Shown here: positions 37,674-50,200 of the stretch, piece after piece
Layout: each line of letters begins with the position of its first letter
Numbering within the stretch: position 1 is the stretch's first letter
The notes under the pieces: generated by a model
Databases searched by the model: none
What the model was told of the DNA's origin: nothing
What the model saw: the letters and a program-made list of their open reading frames with translations, nothing else
NCBI GenBank assembly: GCA_009761415.1
Contig: QUOL01000004.1
Coordinates: forward strand, 1,612,001 to 1,676,000
Length of the DNA stretch: 64,000 nt
Source of the DNA: Sarcomyxa edulis
Lineage: Eukaryota; Basidiomycota; Agaricomycetes; Agaricales; Mycenaceae
Direction: 5' to 3'
Position numbers and translations under genes: made by a program

Positions 37674-39164
37674 ATGACTCCCCTCCCTCTTCTGATAGCC
37701 CTTTCATGCTCTATTCTCTTCCTCTCGTCCCAAAAGGTCGATGCCAGGGTCTGGAATGATACCGGGGTAGGGACCATCATTTTTGAAGAGGCATGGACCA
37801 CACCTTCACTGGTCGGTCAAATAACGTAGGTCAACCCTGGAGCAATCCGCTAGAAAGACTATCGACTGACGACTTTGAGCTCACAGGAGTAATGTCCCAC
37901 CTCTTGGTACGTACTATAAAAATCTCAAAATGAGCATCATCATGTCTATCAACCTTTAGGTCAAACAAACGACGACCTCAAAGCAAATCTGCTTGATGTT
38001 CATAATCAACGTCTGACTCGCATGGACGAAAACGGAGTCGACTTCGTACGTATTAACTTTTTTTTTGTCAGTCAGCGACCTAACTTGATACTCGACATTT
38101 AGATGGTCCTTTCGTGCGCGTCGCCTTGCATACAGGGCATATCAGATCCTATCGAAGCTGAGGCACTGGCCGTCGACACCAATAACGAACTAGCGGATCT
38201 GATCTCTAACAATACGATGAGATTTGGAGCATTCGCTGCTCTAGCGATGCATAATGCAACAGTGGCTGCTCAGGAGCTCAATCGCACGGTCAAAGAGCTT
38301 GGATTTCTAGGCGCACTCGTTAACGACTATCAGCAGTCGGGACCTGATAATCGTTCGTTCTTTTTTATCGTCACCTTGCGCATGACTCATATGGCTTCTA
38401 GAAACCCTCCTCTATTACGATCAGCCTGAATACGACGTTTTCTGGCAAATGGTCACCGACTTAGATGTCCCCGTATACTTCCATCCGCGGAGCAATATTC
38501 AAATCCTTTCAAATCTTGAGTTTCAACAAGCTCCTTGGCTCCGAGGACCATCACAGGAATTTGCTATAACTTTATCCAACCATATTCTTGGATTATGCAC
38601 CGACGGCGTATTCGAGTAGGAATATACTACTATAAGGAGATACAAGCACTCGAAATAACTGACCGTGCACTATTTTGTAATTATAGTCGATTCCCAGACC
38701 TCAAGATTATCGTGGGCCATCTCGGCGAGCGCATCCCATCAGATCTATTCCGAATCAATGACCGTGAGTCCGACGGATACTCATTCACTCACTTAGCCTG
38801 CTCATGACATTGGTACTCAGAACTTAGTCGCCAAGTCCCTGTGGGTATGCCTATGCTTCGGAACATCACATCTTATTTCCAAACAAATCTGTTCGAGACT
38901 ACGTCTGGCAATTTTGCGACTGATCTACTGCAGTTCCACATCGGTCAAATTGGACTAGATCGGATCTTGTACTCAGTCGACTATCCTTTCATATCTATCG
39001 CCGATGGAGCCACTTGGGTTAATAGTCTGTCTAGTATTTTGGGTGAAGATGACTTGTTGGCATTGAAACGTGGTCGTGGTTCGTCCGATCGAATTTCGCA
39101 TATTCTGGCTTACAGTACTCATAGAATCATTCCAGCGATCGAGTTGTTGGGTTTGAACAAGTAA
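37674..39164 (+). CDS. Secreted amidohydrolase-2 family protein (aromatic decarboxylase-like)
   Basis: Seven exons, 37674-37825, 37887-37906, 37960-38045, 38103-38352, 38402-38615, 38687-38763 and 38821-39164, join in phase and give 380 residues. The first 24 residues (MTPLPLLIALSCSILFLSS and on) are a signal peptide. The metal-site start reads FEEAW, like the EEA motif of 2,3-dihydroxybenzoate decarboxylases. Further ligands are His in YFHPRS, His in VGHLGER and Asp in SVDYPF. The family includes decarboxylases of phenolic acids. Secretion of such an enzyme, and the Asn-rich glycosylation-like sites, suggest action on extracellular aromatics. The exact substrate cannot be told from sequence. 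Confidence 0.8.
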
Positions 39165-39446
39165 ACGAGATGTGTAAATAGCAGTGGCGTAATTGAGAGA
39201 ATCATACTGGCAATGTCACATCACGAGACGTGACCAACCGTTCAAATTTCGTCAAGATCAGAGGTTGTTGGGGCAATACAGCTGCCAGAAACAGATCAAC
39301 GAAGGGTAGATTGTTTGCTAAAACAACAAAGAAATGACAAGAGACCGCATCAGTAAATTTCTGATCATCTAACCGAAACCATCTGTCTCAAATCAACCTC
39401 AGAGATCGGCATTATCAGTGTCGATGTCCCTGGGTGAAAAAATCAA

Positions 39447-41004
39447 TCAGCTGGTGTGGAGATTCAAGAATGTATATGCCCGCACGCACTCAATTCTCTT
39501 TTGAAGATCATCGCGCCATTTCAGAAATGCGCTGGGATCGCGTCGTTCATACTTCTCCAGCTCTCTGAGGTGATGAGAGAAGGCTTGCTCGCGAAGCTTG
39601 GGCTTGTTGTTATTCCTAGACTGAGTGTCAACATGACGACCTGTCTCCCACTCCCTGAGGACATCATCTATCTGTACCTCCGGTCAGCCTAAATCCCGTG
39701 TATGCCGAAAATACATACCATTGCAGCAACAAACGCGACAAGTGGCAAAGGGATGGGGTTGAATTTAGAGCGGTACGCGTCACGGAGAGCCAAGCCAAGT
39801 CCAGTGGTGGATCCTGTTTCGGCAAACCATCTACGAGCTATGACGACAGGAAAAATTCTATTTTCATAGAGACCTTTCGCCTGAAAGGTATTGAAGTATA
39901 AGAAACACAATTTATATGTTGCGAACAGGTACACTTACCTTCTCAGGGTCAGCGTAACAGAACGAAGAGTTCCCGAGTAAAGCCTCCACCTTGAAGGCCA
40001 CTCGGGTCTTTTTTGTTTCTTCCGAGACACCATAGAAGTCAGCAATCAATGGTTCTATGAGTGTTTTGATTGCATATGGCTCGCTGGTCCTCAAGGGGCC
40101 AACCTACAATGCAGTCAAAATCCCAGATTGAGAGACATTCGGCGATACCACTGACTTTCACTCGGGCCAAGTATCGCTCTACCATAGCACTCTTGAATCC
40201 AATATCCGATTCCTTGCACAACCTTTTCATTTCTTGTGCGATGGTATCGGCAGACTCTCGATCGGTCGGAAATGCGGTTTTGGTCGCCAAGAACACCCTA
40301 TAGCTCTCGGTGATGTTTGACTCCATTTTTAGCGACCTGCACGTATAAATTAGTTAGAAATGACAACAATACACGAGACGGGGGGAAGTCACTCGGTTTT
40401 AGACAGATTTTCAGACTCCGAGGAGCTTGCACTCAAAGGGGATGTCGACGGCGTGCGTTTTTTGCTTCTCTGGCGGGTGTTGGGCATCCCTGTGGGGTTG
40501 GCAGAGACCTAATTGTAACAAACCCTTCAATCGACAAAACAAAATTCGATCACAATTTCACTGACACTGCGGCGAACAGAAGCAGAGGTGGAGCTAACAG
40601 ATTTTTTGCGAGACGATGTAGATCTGATATCATCGTCGCTACTGTCAGCAGCATCTCCGTAACTATAGAGTTCTAAAGGACCCAGTCAGAAATAATACAG
40701 CAAGATTTCAGATGCATCCTGACCTCTTTGACGCTTCCCGACATAAGTGACGTTTCTGGAGATCGACTCTCTTCGGACCGGTGGATCGTTGGACACAAAG
40801 GTAAATCCACTCGATCCTAGAGCCACAGAAAAAGTTATCTCTAGAAACGAGCAATGCAGATTATAGAATCCTGAGAAAAAGAGAAGAATGGACAGGAAAA
40901 CCTTTCTGCCTCGCAGCATCCTTTTTGCGCTGGGCCGCCTGAAGACACTCGAGTATCTCGGATTTTGTGAGAGTCAGAGGGATGAACTCCTCGCGAGGTT
41001 CCAT
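39447..41004 (-). CDS. DUF6532 domain protein
   Basis: The minus-strand gene starts at 41004 (MEPREEFIPLTLTKSEILEC), has several exons and ends at 39447 after VRAYTFLNLHTS. The N-terminal part is Lys/Arg/Ser-rich and disordered. The C-terminal domain has a succession of helices: SDIGFKSAMVERYLARVKVSG, IKTLIEPLIADFYGV, a YADPEK segment, YENRIFPVVIARRWF, RSKFNPIPLPLVAFVAAM and IDDVLREWETG. This order matches DUF6532, a domain of unknown function expanded in Agaricomycetes, often near mobile or heterokaryon-related genes. Exact exon borders were not all resolved. Confidence 0.65.
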
Positions 41005-41250
41005 TGTCAAGGAGGTAGGGAAAAAGAAAAGGTGGAAGGGATGACGGAGAGTATCAAAACAAAACCATAATATCTTTTCAATAAATGCCGGAGAGCCGAT
41101 CATAGTGTGGAAGAAACGCGCAGAATGTCGAAGAGCATGTGGGACGCCACAATTCCAAATCTGGCCAATTAAACTCGACAAAAATGAAGCGTACACGGAC
41201 GACAATAATGGATTGGACAAAGCGCTCCTGTACCAGCAATGAGCCACACT

Positions 41251-42913
41251 TCAATACACGTAAGGAATTATCCTCGAAGGAACTAGTTTCTTATATTTTT
41301 CCCAGTCTGCTCCATATCTGTGGGCAAAGAAATTCAATTTAGTACATCCGGGAAGTAGAACTCAATCATGCAACTCACTTCTTCTCGCAGTTCTCGTCAT
41401 CGCGGCGTTGTCTGTGGATGAGTAAGACGGCGAAGTACGTGACATAGAAATAGGTGATCGGTGTGTCGAATCCGGTGGGCAGGGACCATGCCAATGCCAT
41501 GAGAATATCTCCGCTATATCAAGGTATTAGTTGATCATATCTGAGGGTAATATGTAGATCTTACAAATAATTTGGGTGACGTGAGCGTCCCCACCAACCA
41601 GAAGTAAGCAGTTTCGATCCATTGGCAGTGGTAAAGAATTTGAGATCTTCAAAGAATACGTTCAAGGTGTTAGTTGAAGCTTCGAGGGTTATAACGTGAT
41701 ACTACATACTCTTGGGGTTTTTGCCATTGCGGAAATCATTCTTCTCTCCATTTGCAGAACGGAATATATAATATCCAAGTAGGTTGCATAAGAAGATGGC
41801 AGCGGTGGGTATAGGGCCTAATTCAATCTGTTTGAAGACCAAGTATCTGGCCTGAAGCGAGTATACGAAAGGGACCCATGTGAGATCACCAATTGAAAGC
41901 ATAAAACCGAAACCGTCTGTGGTGATATCCATCGTCGTAAGAATGGCTGGCTATAGTCAAATCAATTGCTTGGACTCGGACGTCGAGAGTGAATCGAACG
42001 AACCTCATTGTAGAGACTGTCTACGACATACCAGATCTGGAAAGCGAGCACGAGCCACATAGAATCGGTAATCTCGGCAAGGCCTCCACGACGCACTGCC
42101 TGCTCACAGGCCATGCTGATGTTTATGAGAACCCAAAGGATGAGGCCGGGTCTAAGTTCGTTGAAAGACTTGATATCGAATGAACCGACGGATGGGTTGA
42201 GTTCACGACCAATGAAGAACTAGGCAATTTTATCATTGTAAGGTGCGTTACTTGGAAAGCAAGGAAACAACGCACGTCATAGATAAAGTTGCCACTATTT
42301 CCGCCTAGAGCGAGTAGTTTTCCTTGCCTAAAAGACGCGGCGTATACGTAGATTCCTTGCGCGGTGGCCATCAATACTGAAGCAGTGGTAAAGCCGACCC
42401 ATTTCTCGTACAGAAATGTGAAGGATTCTGGTCCATAGCGGAATATGTAGCCGGAGGTTATTCCTAAAGCAAGTAGAAAGGTCGAGAATGCTATCCGATG
42501 GCAACCATAAGAAGGTATGCTTATGAGTACCACCGTTTGTACGCACCGTTGATCTTGTACTTCTTTTTGTCTCCAGTCCGTAACTGCACACCCTCAACGT
42601 AATCTCCGGGTAGAACGAACCAGGAAATGACGCAAAACGCGTACCACGCGAGGTAAATGAGGCTAGCTTGTGAGTCCCATAAACCTTTCCACCAGTTCAA
42701 ATCGGAAACCGAAGCGAGTACTTTGTCGGACAAGCCGTCCACTGGTGGAGGGCATCCGCCCGATGTTTCCGAGCATCCGAAGTAGAGCGCGTAAGTCGTT
42801 ATCGGGACAGCAAGGATGATGAATAGAGCGCCTGGTGGCCCTAGAAATTCGTATGATTTTGTTCGAGGATTGAGCTCTGCATGTGGCTTTACCACCGCTT
42901 TAGAAGACGACAT
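41251..42913 (-). CDS. ERG24: Delta(14)-sterol reductase
   Basis: The minus-strand gene starts at ATG 42913 (MSSSKAVVKPHAELNP) and stops at 41251. It has several exons. The protein is polytopic, with hydrophobic segments throughout, and includes FFIGRELNPSVGSFDIK, a hallmark of the ERG4/ERG24 family, GLILWVLIN, the LTSGWWGRSRHPNYLGD signature with NADPH/sterol-binding residues, and a C-terminus DWEKYKKLVPSRIIPY. The enzyme reduces the C14-C15 double bond in ergosterol synthesis in the endoplasmic reticulum, and is the target of morpholine fungicides. The C-14 rather than C-24(28) assignment rests on overall pattern. The start is divergent from the next gene with a 390-base gap. Confidence 0.87.
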
Positions 42914-43303
42914 GAGGGTAGAAAGCAAGCAGGAAATGCCTCAAGAAATAGTGTGGGAGGTCTCTGCGAATGGTACGATTCCAAGAGGATTGATGGTCTC
43001 CGAGGATCGTGAGCAAAACAACCTCTTCCATTTCACTTGAATCTCACTCAGATTTTTATCAAATTATTCCAAGTACTTGCTCGACTTTGGATCGCACGAT
43101 TCCTCGTCGTCGGGGACGTTAGTGCGGACACCAGCAACATTTCGACCATCCAACGTTGACAGGCGCTGTGCTGACTTGTAGCAGCACCCTTTGCAGATGC
43201 AATCAAAATTATCACAACTCCTTCCATTTGACACACACCCGCCCTTCCTTCACTTTTCCGTTTTATTTCGCCTCAACCTGTACATGCTTGCCTCTTGAAT
43301 CTC

Positions 43304-44738
43304 ATGACCTTGGCTGACGATCTCAACGAGCTTGCATTAGCAAACTCGGAGGGTCTCTTAAAGTGCGCACAGCGATCGCACGTAGTTTTGTCCAGTAGTC
43401 TGACTGTCTCTTCCTTCTAGTGACGACGAATACCGTCTTCTCCGACAAAATCTCTTCGAGAGATATACTGCCAATGGCGCAGGGATTCCGACAGAGGTCC
43501 CCGTTGTTCCCGTGGCGGCCCAGCTTCGTGGACGTGAGTAGCACCCCCGCACATCGTTATGCCCCATGATCTGACAACTTTTACTAGCACCCATACCTTC
43601 CGCTACTCAGCGAAAGGTCGTGAACTTCCGTGTAGACTCTCCGATATCTGTGGCATCGCCACCGCCACCGCTGCGCTCGAAAAGGTCCTTGACGTCGGGG
43701 ATGTCCAATCTTTTGAAGCGAGCAACAGGGCGAAGTAACAGGCCTACGACACAGACTAGCACAAGTACAAGTACTGTTCCAACGAACTCGTCGGCTCCTA
43801 ACTTGTTCGAGCGATGGTCAATGCCTCGTGCTCTATCGAGGAAAGGCAGCATGGCTTCGTCTCTTCGTACCGAAGCTTCAAGAGCCCGAACTGATAGTCA
43901 TTCGGTATATTCTCGTACCACTGATGGCGCATCGGAAGGTCGGACTCTCTACGACACACCCCCGGCAAGCCCTGTCCATTCTAAGCATTTCGGCACTCCT
44001 ACGAAATATAATATTCCATCTACTACTAGCATCAGCCACATCTTCGACGACGAAGCCTTGATTACTGTTGATGATATCCGAAAACGAATAATCTCAGTAG
44101 AAATGGAAAGGAAAAGGCTCGTGGATGCATTCGACCGTCTTGAGCAAAGTTCTCTTGCACGGCTCGAACGCCAAGAAGGTCGCCGGACACCTTCTGTCGT
44201 GCTTTCGCAGCCACGTATGGATAGACGCCATGAACGACAGAATCCCTCTACTTCTTCCCTCCTCGCTGAAAGTACAGCATCCCGCCGCTCACCAAGTGAA
44301 ACAGAAATCGCTTCGGTCTCCAAAAAATTCATAAGAAAAGCGCCTTCATTCAATTCCCTTCGTAAAGGAAAACCTACTGCCATTTCTTCAGCACAACCTC
44401 TCCGCCCTCCCTCATTACGGAAGAATTCGATCTCTTCGATGTCATCTCAAGGGGCTTCGTCATTATCCGTTGCCCGTTTGCCCGTCAGCAGCAGCTCTAG
44501 CTTCAGCACTGGACATCTTCCTCTTAGTCCCTTGGCGGAGAATGGCCACAGACTGGGATCTTCCGACACTGTAGGGACAGTGGGGATGCTGTCTAGTGAG
44601 TATGGGGAATCTGATAACCAAATAATCGATATTCGCAGAAGGAAGGACGAGCTCAACACCCGCTATGAAGCTCGACTTGAATATCTCCGGGCAAAATTGA
44701 AGGGCGCTCAAATCCACGAAAAGCTGCTGAAAAAGTAA
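43304..44738 (+). CDS. Hypothetical Ser-rich protein with C-terminal coiled coil
   Basis: Three exons, 43304-43362, 43421-43533 and 43588-44738, give 440 residues. A short helical N-terminus (DDEYRLLRQNLFERY) is followed by a long Ser/Arg/Pro-rich disordered region with possible phosphorylation sites. Near residue 200 is a helical stretch (DDIRKRIISVEMERKRLVDA), and the C-terminus is a charged coiled coil (RRKDELNTRYEARLEYLRAK). No catalytic or membrane motif is present. I recognise it only as a conserved-looking hypothetical; a scaffold or cytoskeletal role would be speculation. Confidence 0.6.
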
Positions 44739-45258
44739 TGATTTTATGACCTTGCTAACGGAGGAAGTATATTCTGGATGACTATGATTATGTCTAATAC
44801 TTGTACTGCTATAATTACTGTATACTTAGTGGTACTATATATTAAACCCAAACACGCGAGGTTGACACTGTTACAGCGGGCATTCAATTTTGAATGGAGA
44901 ACGACGCGACGCGACTCAGTCACCTGCGAGTCTGCGACCGCGATGACCACATTGACAGCTTGCTCATAATCAGTACTGCGATCAGTGCTCACTGGGTCCT
45001 GGGTGTCTGGGACAAACCAACATTTCTTCTACTTCCTGTTTGACTCGATTCTCGTGGATTGAAAGCACTTTAGATGGATGATCTAGCTTTGGAGGGGCTC
45101 GCAGAAGTAATTGACTCCGGGTCGCAAATTTTCACGCAGAGTCGTAGATGCCGGCGAGCACCATAAACGAAGGTCAGATTATTTCATAAGTACGGGACTC
45201 GCTATTAACTAGATGAATGCAGATACACGTTGCTTACCAACTCATATGTCGCTGTCCG
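44739..45258. other. Intergenic region
   Basis: This 520-base gap lies between two convergent genes. It holds A/T-rich sequence near 44780-44860 and short chance frames. Nothing else is seen. Confidence 0.5.
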
Positions 45259-46862
45259 TTATTTGGGATCAAGAACATCCAAGACGGATTCTAGAACGAC
45301 TTTGGGCTGCAAAAGGATTCGTCGTTCCATCACTCCCTCGTCTTCTGGCCTCATAGCATCAGTGGAACTTTTCCGGGTAGTGCACCTCAACCCCAGCTCG
45401 GTAGTTGTGATAATAGAACCTCTCGATGTCCCGTAGTCTCCGAAAGCATCCGACATGAGCTTGGTATCAAATACCTCTCCCCACTCCACAGCTATCACCT
45501 CAAAGTTGGTCGACATGATTTCCTCCCTCGCTATATGCGCTAATTTAGATGCAGAACTAGCTATACGCCGAACTTGATCTCCAAAGTGGGTTCGTAAGCC
45601 ATCCCTAGACGGTGCCGAGTCCAGACCCGAACAACCTTTCGTTACTAGTAGGATATCAGCGGACCATCTCAAGATGGTCTCCGTGAGTTCGTTGATGGCG
45701 AAATCCCCCAGGGTCGGATGGAGTTCGTGAATATGTCGATGCGTCAATGCACGCCATTTCGAAGATGTTGGTTGGGGTTCTTTACAAGTATGAGTCTTCT
45801 ATCATAGCAAGTCATGCCATAGTGCTCACCATTAACGAACATAGATGAGTATATCTGTGCTAAAACTACGTCGGACTTGGAGGGAAATCCCATGCAAAAT
45901 GTCGACAACGCTCGGGCAATGCAAGTCGAGATGCAACCTTGCAAAGCGATCTGAACGAGGATGGGATCCTGAGCGTGGTCCCGAGTGGTCAACACTCGCG
46001 TTACATGTGCGCCTAATCTAGAGGAGGTATCGTGCATGGCTTGACCTGATCTCGATGGTGTCGACCTAGCCGTCGTTCTCTCGAATGTGCAAAGCTCAGT
46101 GGCCGATGCGGCAAATTGTAGGATCTCGGAATTCAGATCGTGCACGGCCTGGAGGATCTGCGCCCCAGACCAACTGTCGGTGCGAGTCATGAAGATTTCG
46201 AGGCATCGAGCCTGAGCTCGGCTCTCTTCCATCGCCGCGATCGTTCGTCCAACCTCGTCGCAGTTCCCTTTTTGCAGCCCATTCCTGCTTGGAGAAGGCC
46301 TCAGCCTTTGAGATTGCAACATGCTTTCCTCTGCCGTAACTTCTCTTCTCGAGCCCTCTGCTGTCTGTATCTCGCTGGCGCTACTCCCACGACGGCTCGC
46401 CCCCGGACGTTGCCTCTCATCGTCCCTCCTGATCCTCTCTATCTCCATCTCTTTTGCCCTCACTAAATCTCTTGTCTCCTTCAACGTCTTTTCTAGCAAC
46501 TTGCACCGCTCCTCCAATTTCGTTACTTCCGTCCGAGATCGTGCCAGTTCATTTTTCATAACATCGAATTCGCGACGCATAGGTATCGATGTGAGTATCG
46601 TATTCGAGGATCCTAATGGCTGGCAAGTTGGACATGCACTATGCCGGCGGTCGGCAGCGTTCAGTCTTTCACGTAAAGACACACACTCTCGTGTCAGTCT
46701 TTCAACGGGGTCGGGGACAGGTGTGAGGACCCTCGATCTGTCGGATTGAGAGGTTGGATCCTCTGTGGTGGGTGTCCCGCGAAATGAGAATGAGGGACTT
46801 CTGAGAGCGAAGAATTCGACCGTGCTATCGTACAAGGTCTGTAAGTTAGCGACGGGGAGCAT
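45259..46862 (-). CDS. Hypothetical coiled-coil protein
   Basis: Two exons on the minus strand, 45830-46862 and 45259-45779, join in phase and give 517 residues from MLPVANLQTLYDSTVEFF. A Ser/Pro-rich N-terminus leads to a coiled coil (residues about 65-160, with RLTRECVSLRERLNAADRR and EERCKLLEKTLKETRDLV) and then a helical C-terminal domain including IHELHPTLGDFAINELTETI. Similar architectures occur as unnamed proteins in other Agaricomycetes, in my recollection. An upstream start would extend the open frame to 47087, but the shorter start fits better. The function is unknown. Confidence 0.6.
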
Positions 46863-47263
46863 GGCTTTAGAATGACAACACCAAACTGTGATATGATAAT
46901 CACCGATTGGATTCAAACCAGGCCCTCTTTTACAATGAATCCCCACAGGAAGGTCGACAACGCATGGATAACTGCCTTCACAGCTGGTGTGACGTAATTT
47001 CGCTAAAGCAGTTGGCTGCCTTGATGCAACCACGTTGTAAACGCGTTTTGTTATATGTAAAAAACTCTCACCATGCAGATACCTCAAGGCTTCGTCGGCT
47101 CACTCTCGGACAATGGTCGATGGACTGGATCATATCAACCTCGTGGCTAGTGGTTCGCTTAACACACAGAAATATTCACTTCCTTATATCGCAACGTCCC
47201 AGTCATCACCGTCCCCACGTCTCGCTGTTCTCTATCACTATCTCATCTAAGTGATAACATACG
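46863..47263. promoter_or_regulatory. Divergent promoter region
   Basis: This 401-base interval lies between the starts of the minus-strand coiled-coil gene and the plus-strand Hsp70 fusion gene, so it probably serves both. No specific motif such as a perfect heat-shock element was confirmed by eye. Confidence 0.35.
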
Positions 47264-50200
47264 ATGAAGCCCAACTCGGACACGCGTAAACCATACAGTG
47301 GAATCACTAGGTCCCTAGTAATCGCACTCGACGTTGGTACAACTTTCAGCGGCGTGTCGTATGCCATCCTCGAACCTGGAGATGTTCCGAAGATCCATGG
47401 TGTCACTCGGTATGTCTCTACTTGAATTCGATCTGTATGGTGTAGTTGACTCGTTTTTATGTTCAGGTTTCCCGGCCAAGAACATGTTGCTGGTAATTCA
47501 AAAATACCCTCTATAATGTACTATGACAAGCGCGGAAAAATGAAGGCTGCTGGAGCTGAGGCGGATACGGCGGCCATTCTATCGCAAGCAGAAGACGAGG
47601 GCTGGGTCAAGGCAGAGCTGTACGTCGTGAAAGTCTCTCGTCACCTCAGTTGGCTGATACGGAACTATATCTCAGGTTCAAGCTTCGTCTTCGTCCAAGA
47701 ACAATGAAACTGAAGATGAACGGGATGCGTCTTGGGCCTTTACCACACCGCAAGAATGCTGTAGATGTTTTTGGCGATTTTCTTGGTTACCTTTTTCGGT
47801 GCACGCGAGATTTTATCGTCGATACGCACGCCAATGGTGCTGCACTATGGCATGTTGTAGAACACGATTTACAGTTCGTTCGTGAGTCTGCAGATAGTTT
47901 CAAGGCTGTTCTCTCGTTTCTGACTATCGTATACATTCAGTATCACATCCAAATGGATGGGAAGGTGCTCAACAGACTAAGATGCGGAGAGCTGCTGTTT
48001 ATGCTGGTCTGGTTCCCGACACAGACAAAGGGAGAGCTCGCATCCGATTTGTCACTGAGGGCGAAGCCAGCTTACATGCTTGTCTTCTGAATGGCTTGGC
48101 TGCTGATGTCCTTTCGGTAACAGCAGTTACTTTTCCGATCTCACACAGGTTGCTGATCCCAATTCGTCCTACAGAATCCCTCGAGACATGGGTTTTTGGT
48201 AGCCGACGCGGGGGGTGGCACCCTTGATATTAGTTCGTACGGTATACGCGGCACGTCGCCTTTGGTGATCGAAGAAATAGCACCCCCAGATTGTATGTCT
48301 TGCAGCGTGGTTATCGTCCTTTACTTACACGCGTTTTTGTTCATTATAGGTATATTCGCGGGCTCTGTTTTTGTTAGTCGTCGAGCGAGGGAGTTTCTTG
48401 GAGGTAAGTATGAGTCTGTATCCCTATTCTCCACTCTAACGGCGTCATAATAGAGAAACTGAAGAACTCTAGATATGGCACCGCGGACGCCTTGGATCAT
48501 ATCACTAAACGGTTTGACGAGACGACAAAGCGACTATTCCGAGACAAGAAAGACTTACAGTTCATACCATTCGGTTCGCCACTTGACAAAGACCTGACTG
48601 TGGGTATCCGTGGAGGTCAGCTGAAGCTTACAGGGTAAGGAGATATTTTTTCTCACAAGGACGCGCTCTGATTCTATCTCTATTTCGATAGAGCGGAAGT
48701 TGCAGAACTTTTTGAGCCTTCTATAACCGTGCGTTATCGTCTTAGCATCCTTTACACTTCGTAGACTCACCCACGCCACAACCAGGCAGCAGTTGCCGCC
48801 ATAAAAGCACAAATCGAAGCATCCTCAGGGGTGATACGATCAGTGTGGCTAGTAGGAGGGTTTGCTGCCAGCCCTTGGCTGTTCAGCCAGCTACAATCTC
48901 AACTTGCACTACTGAATGTGACTGTCAGCAGACCAGACACGCAAACGTTAGTTTTAATGGCCTTTGCGATCACCTTCTCTTTTGACATCTTTATGCAGGT
49001 CAAAAGCAGTGGCAGACGGGGCCATAGGTTTCTATTGCGATCATCACGTTTCGGCTCGTGTTTCTAAATTTATGTATGGGGTCGAGTATCTCCGGGAATT
49101 CGACCCACAGGACCAAGAACATGTCGCGAGGAAGGATAGACTCTGCGAGCTTCCATCCGGACCGAAATTGCTGCCAGATGCATTTGACTGTATCCTTGCT
49201 CGAGTAAGTGTGCTAGGACTTGAAGTCTGTGTCTAGTATAGTATGATGACAATGTCGGCTTATAGGGTGTCAAAGTCAAAGAGTCCACAGTTTTTAGCCG
49301 CAAATATTGTACGGAACTCACAAGTTTATCAATGCTTTCGGTCTTCGAGGTCGAAATTTGGTGCTACCGTGGTGGAAATACCATTCCAAAATGGATTCTT
49401 CGGCATGCCAGTATGCAGCTCTATCATGCCTAAGCTTTTGGCCCCTCTAAACATGTCTTCACAGAGGAATTTTCGACCTTATGCGTCGTGCGAGCAGATC
49501 TATCTCCATTGAGTGGCAGTGCCCAAGCGAAACACGGAAGGAATGGCAAGACGTATTGGACGATTGTCTTTAGCGTCGAAATACATATGGGCCTTACGGA
49601 GTTCCAAGCGAGGATCAAATGGGTTGATGATGTATGTAGTTCAATTTCTATCTCTTCCTCATCCACTGACGTTGATTTTCGCTATAGGGTCAAACGAAAT
49701 AGTGAGTAATTTCTAGCTATTGCCTCGTTACTCTTTTCAGAGTCTTTTCCAGTGGACCAGCGAGCATAATATATAACGAGAGCGGACATCGCGCCGAAGA
49801 GGATGAACCAGATAGCTCTCCAGAAGATAACATCACAATACTCTCGACTCGTACTGACACTGTTCCGTCGGCGCCTAGCTCAAGAGCGCGATCCCAGGAC
49901 CATCACAATCCACCCTCGACTAATGGATCATCGTCGTTCCTGGAGGTGCCCGACGTCGTGCGAGCAGGGAAGGAACGATCATCGTCGAAGACCTCGACAT
50001 CCACTCCTACTTCACCTACTCGAACAGATAAAGATATCAAGAAGGGTATTGACAGTGAACAAGACAGAGGGAGAACCACGGAGAAGGGCAAAGAGAAGGA
50101 ACATTCGTCCGGACGTGAGTCTCGGACACCCGGGAGCACTTCATCGAAACTGGCAGACGCACTCACTTCGGTGTGGGGAGCGCTATCACCATCTGCCAGT

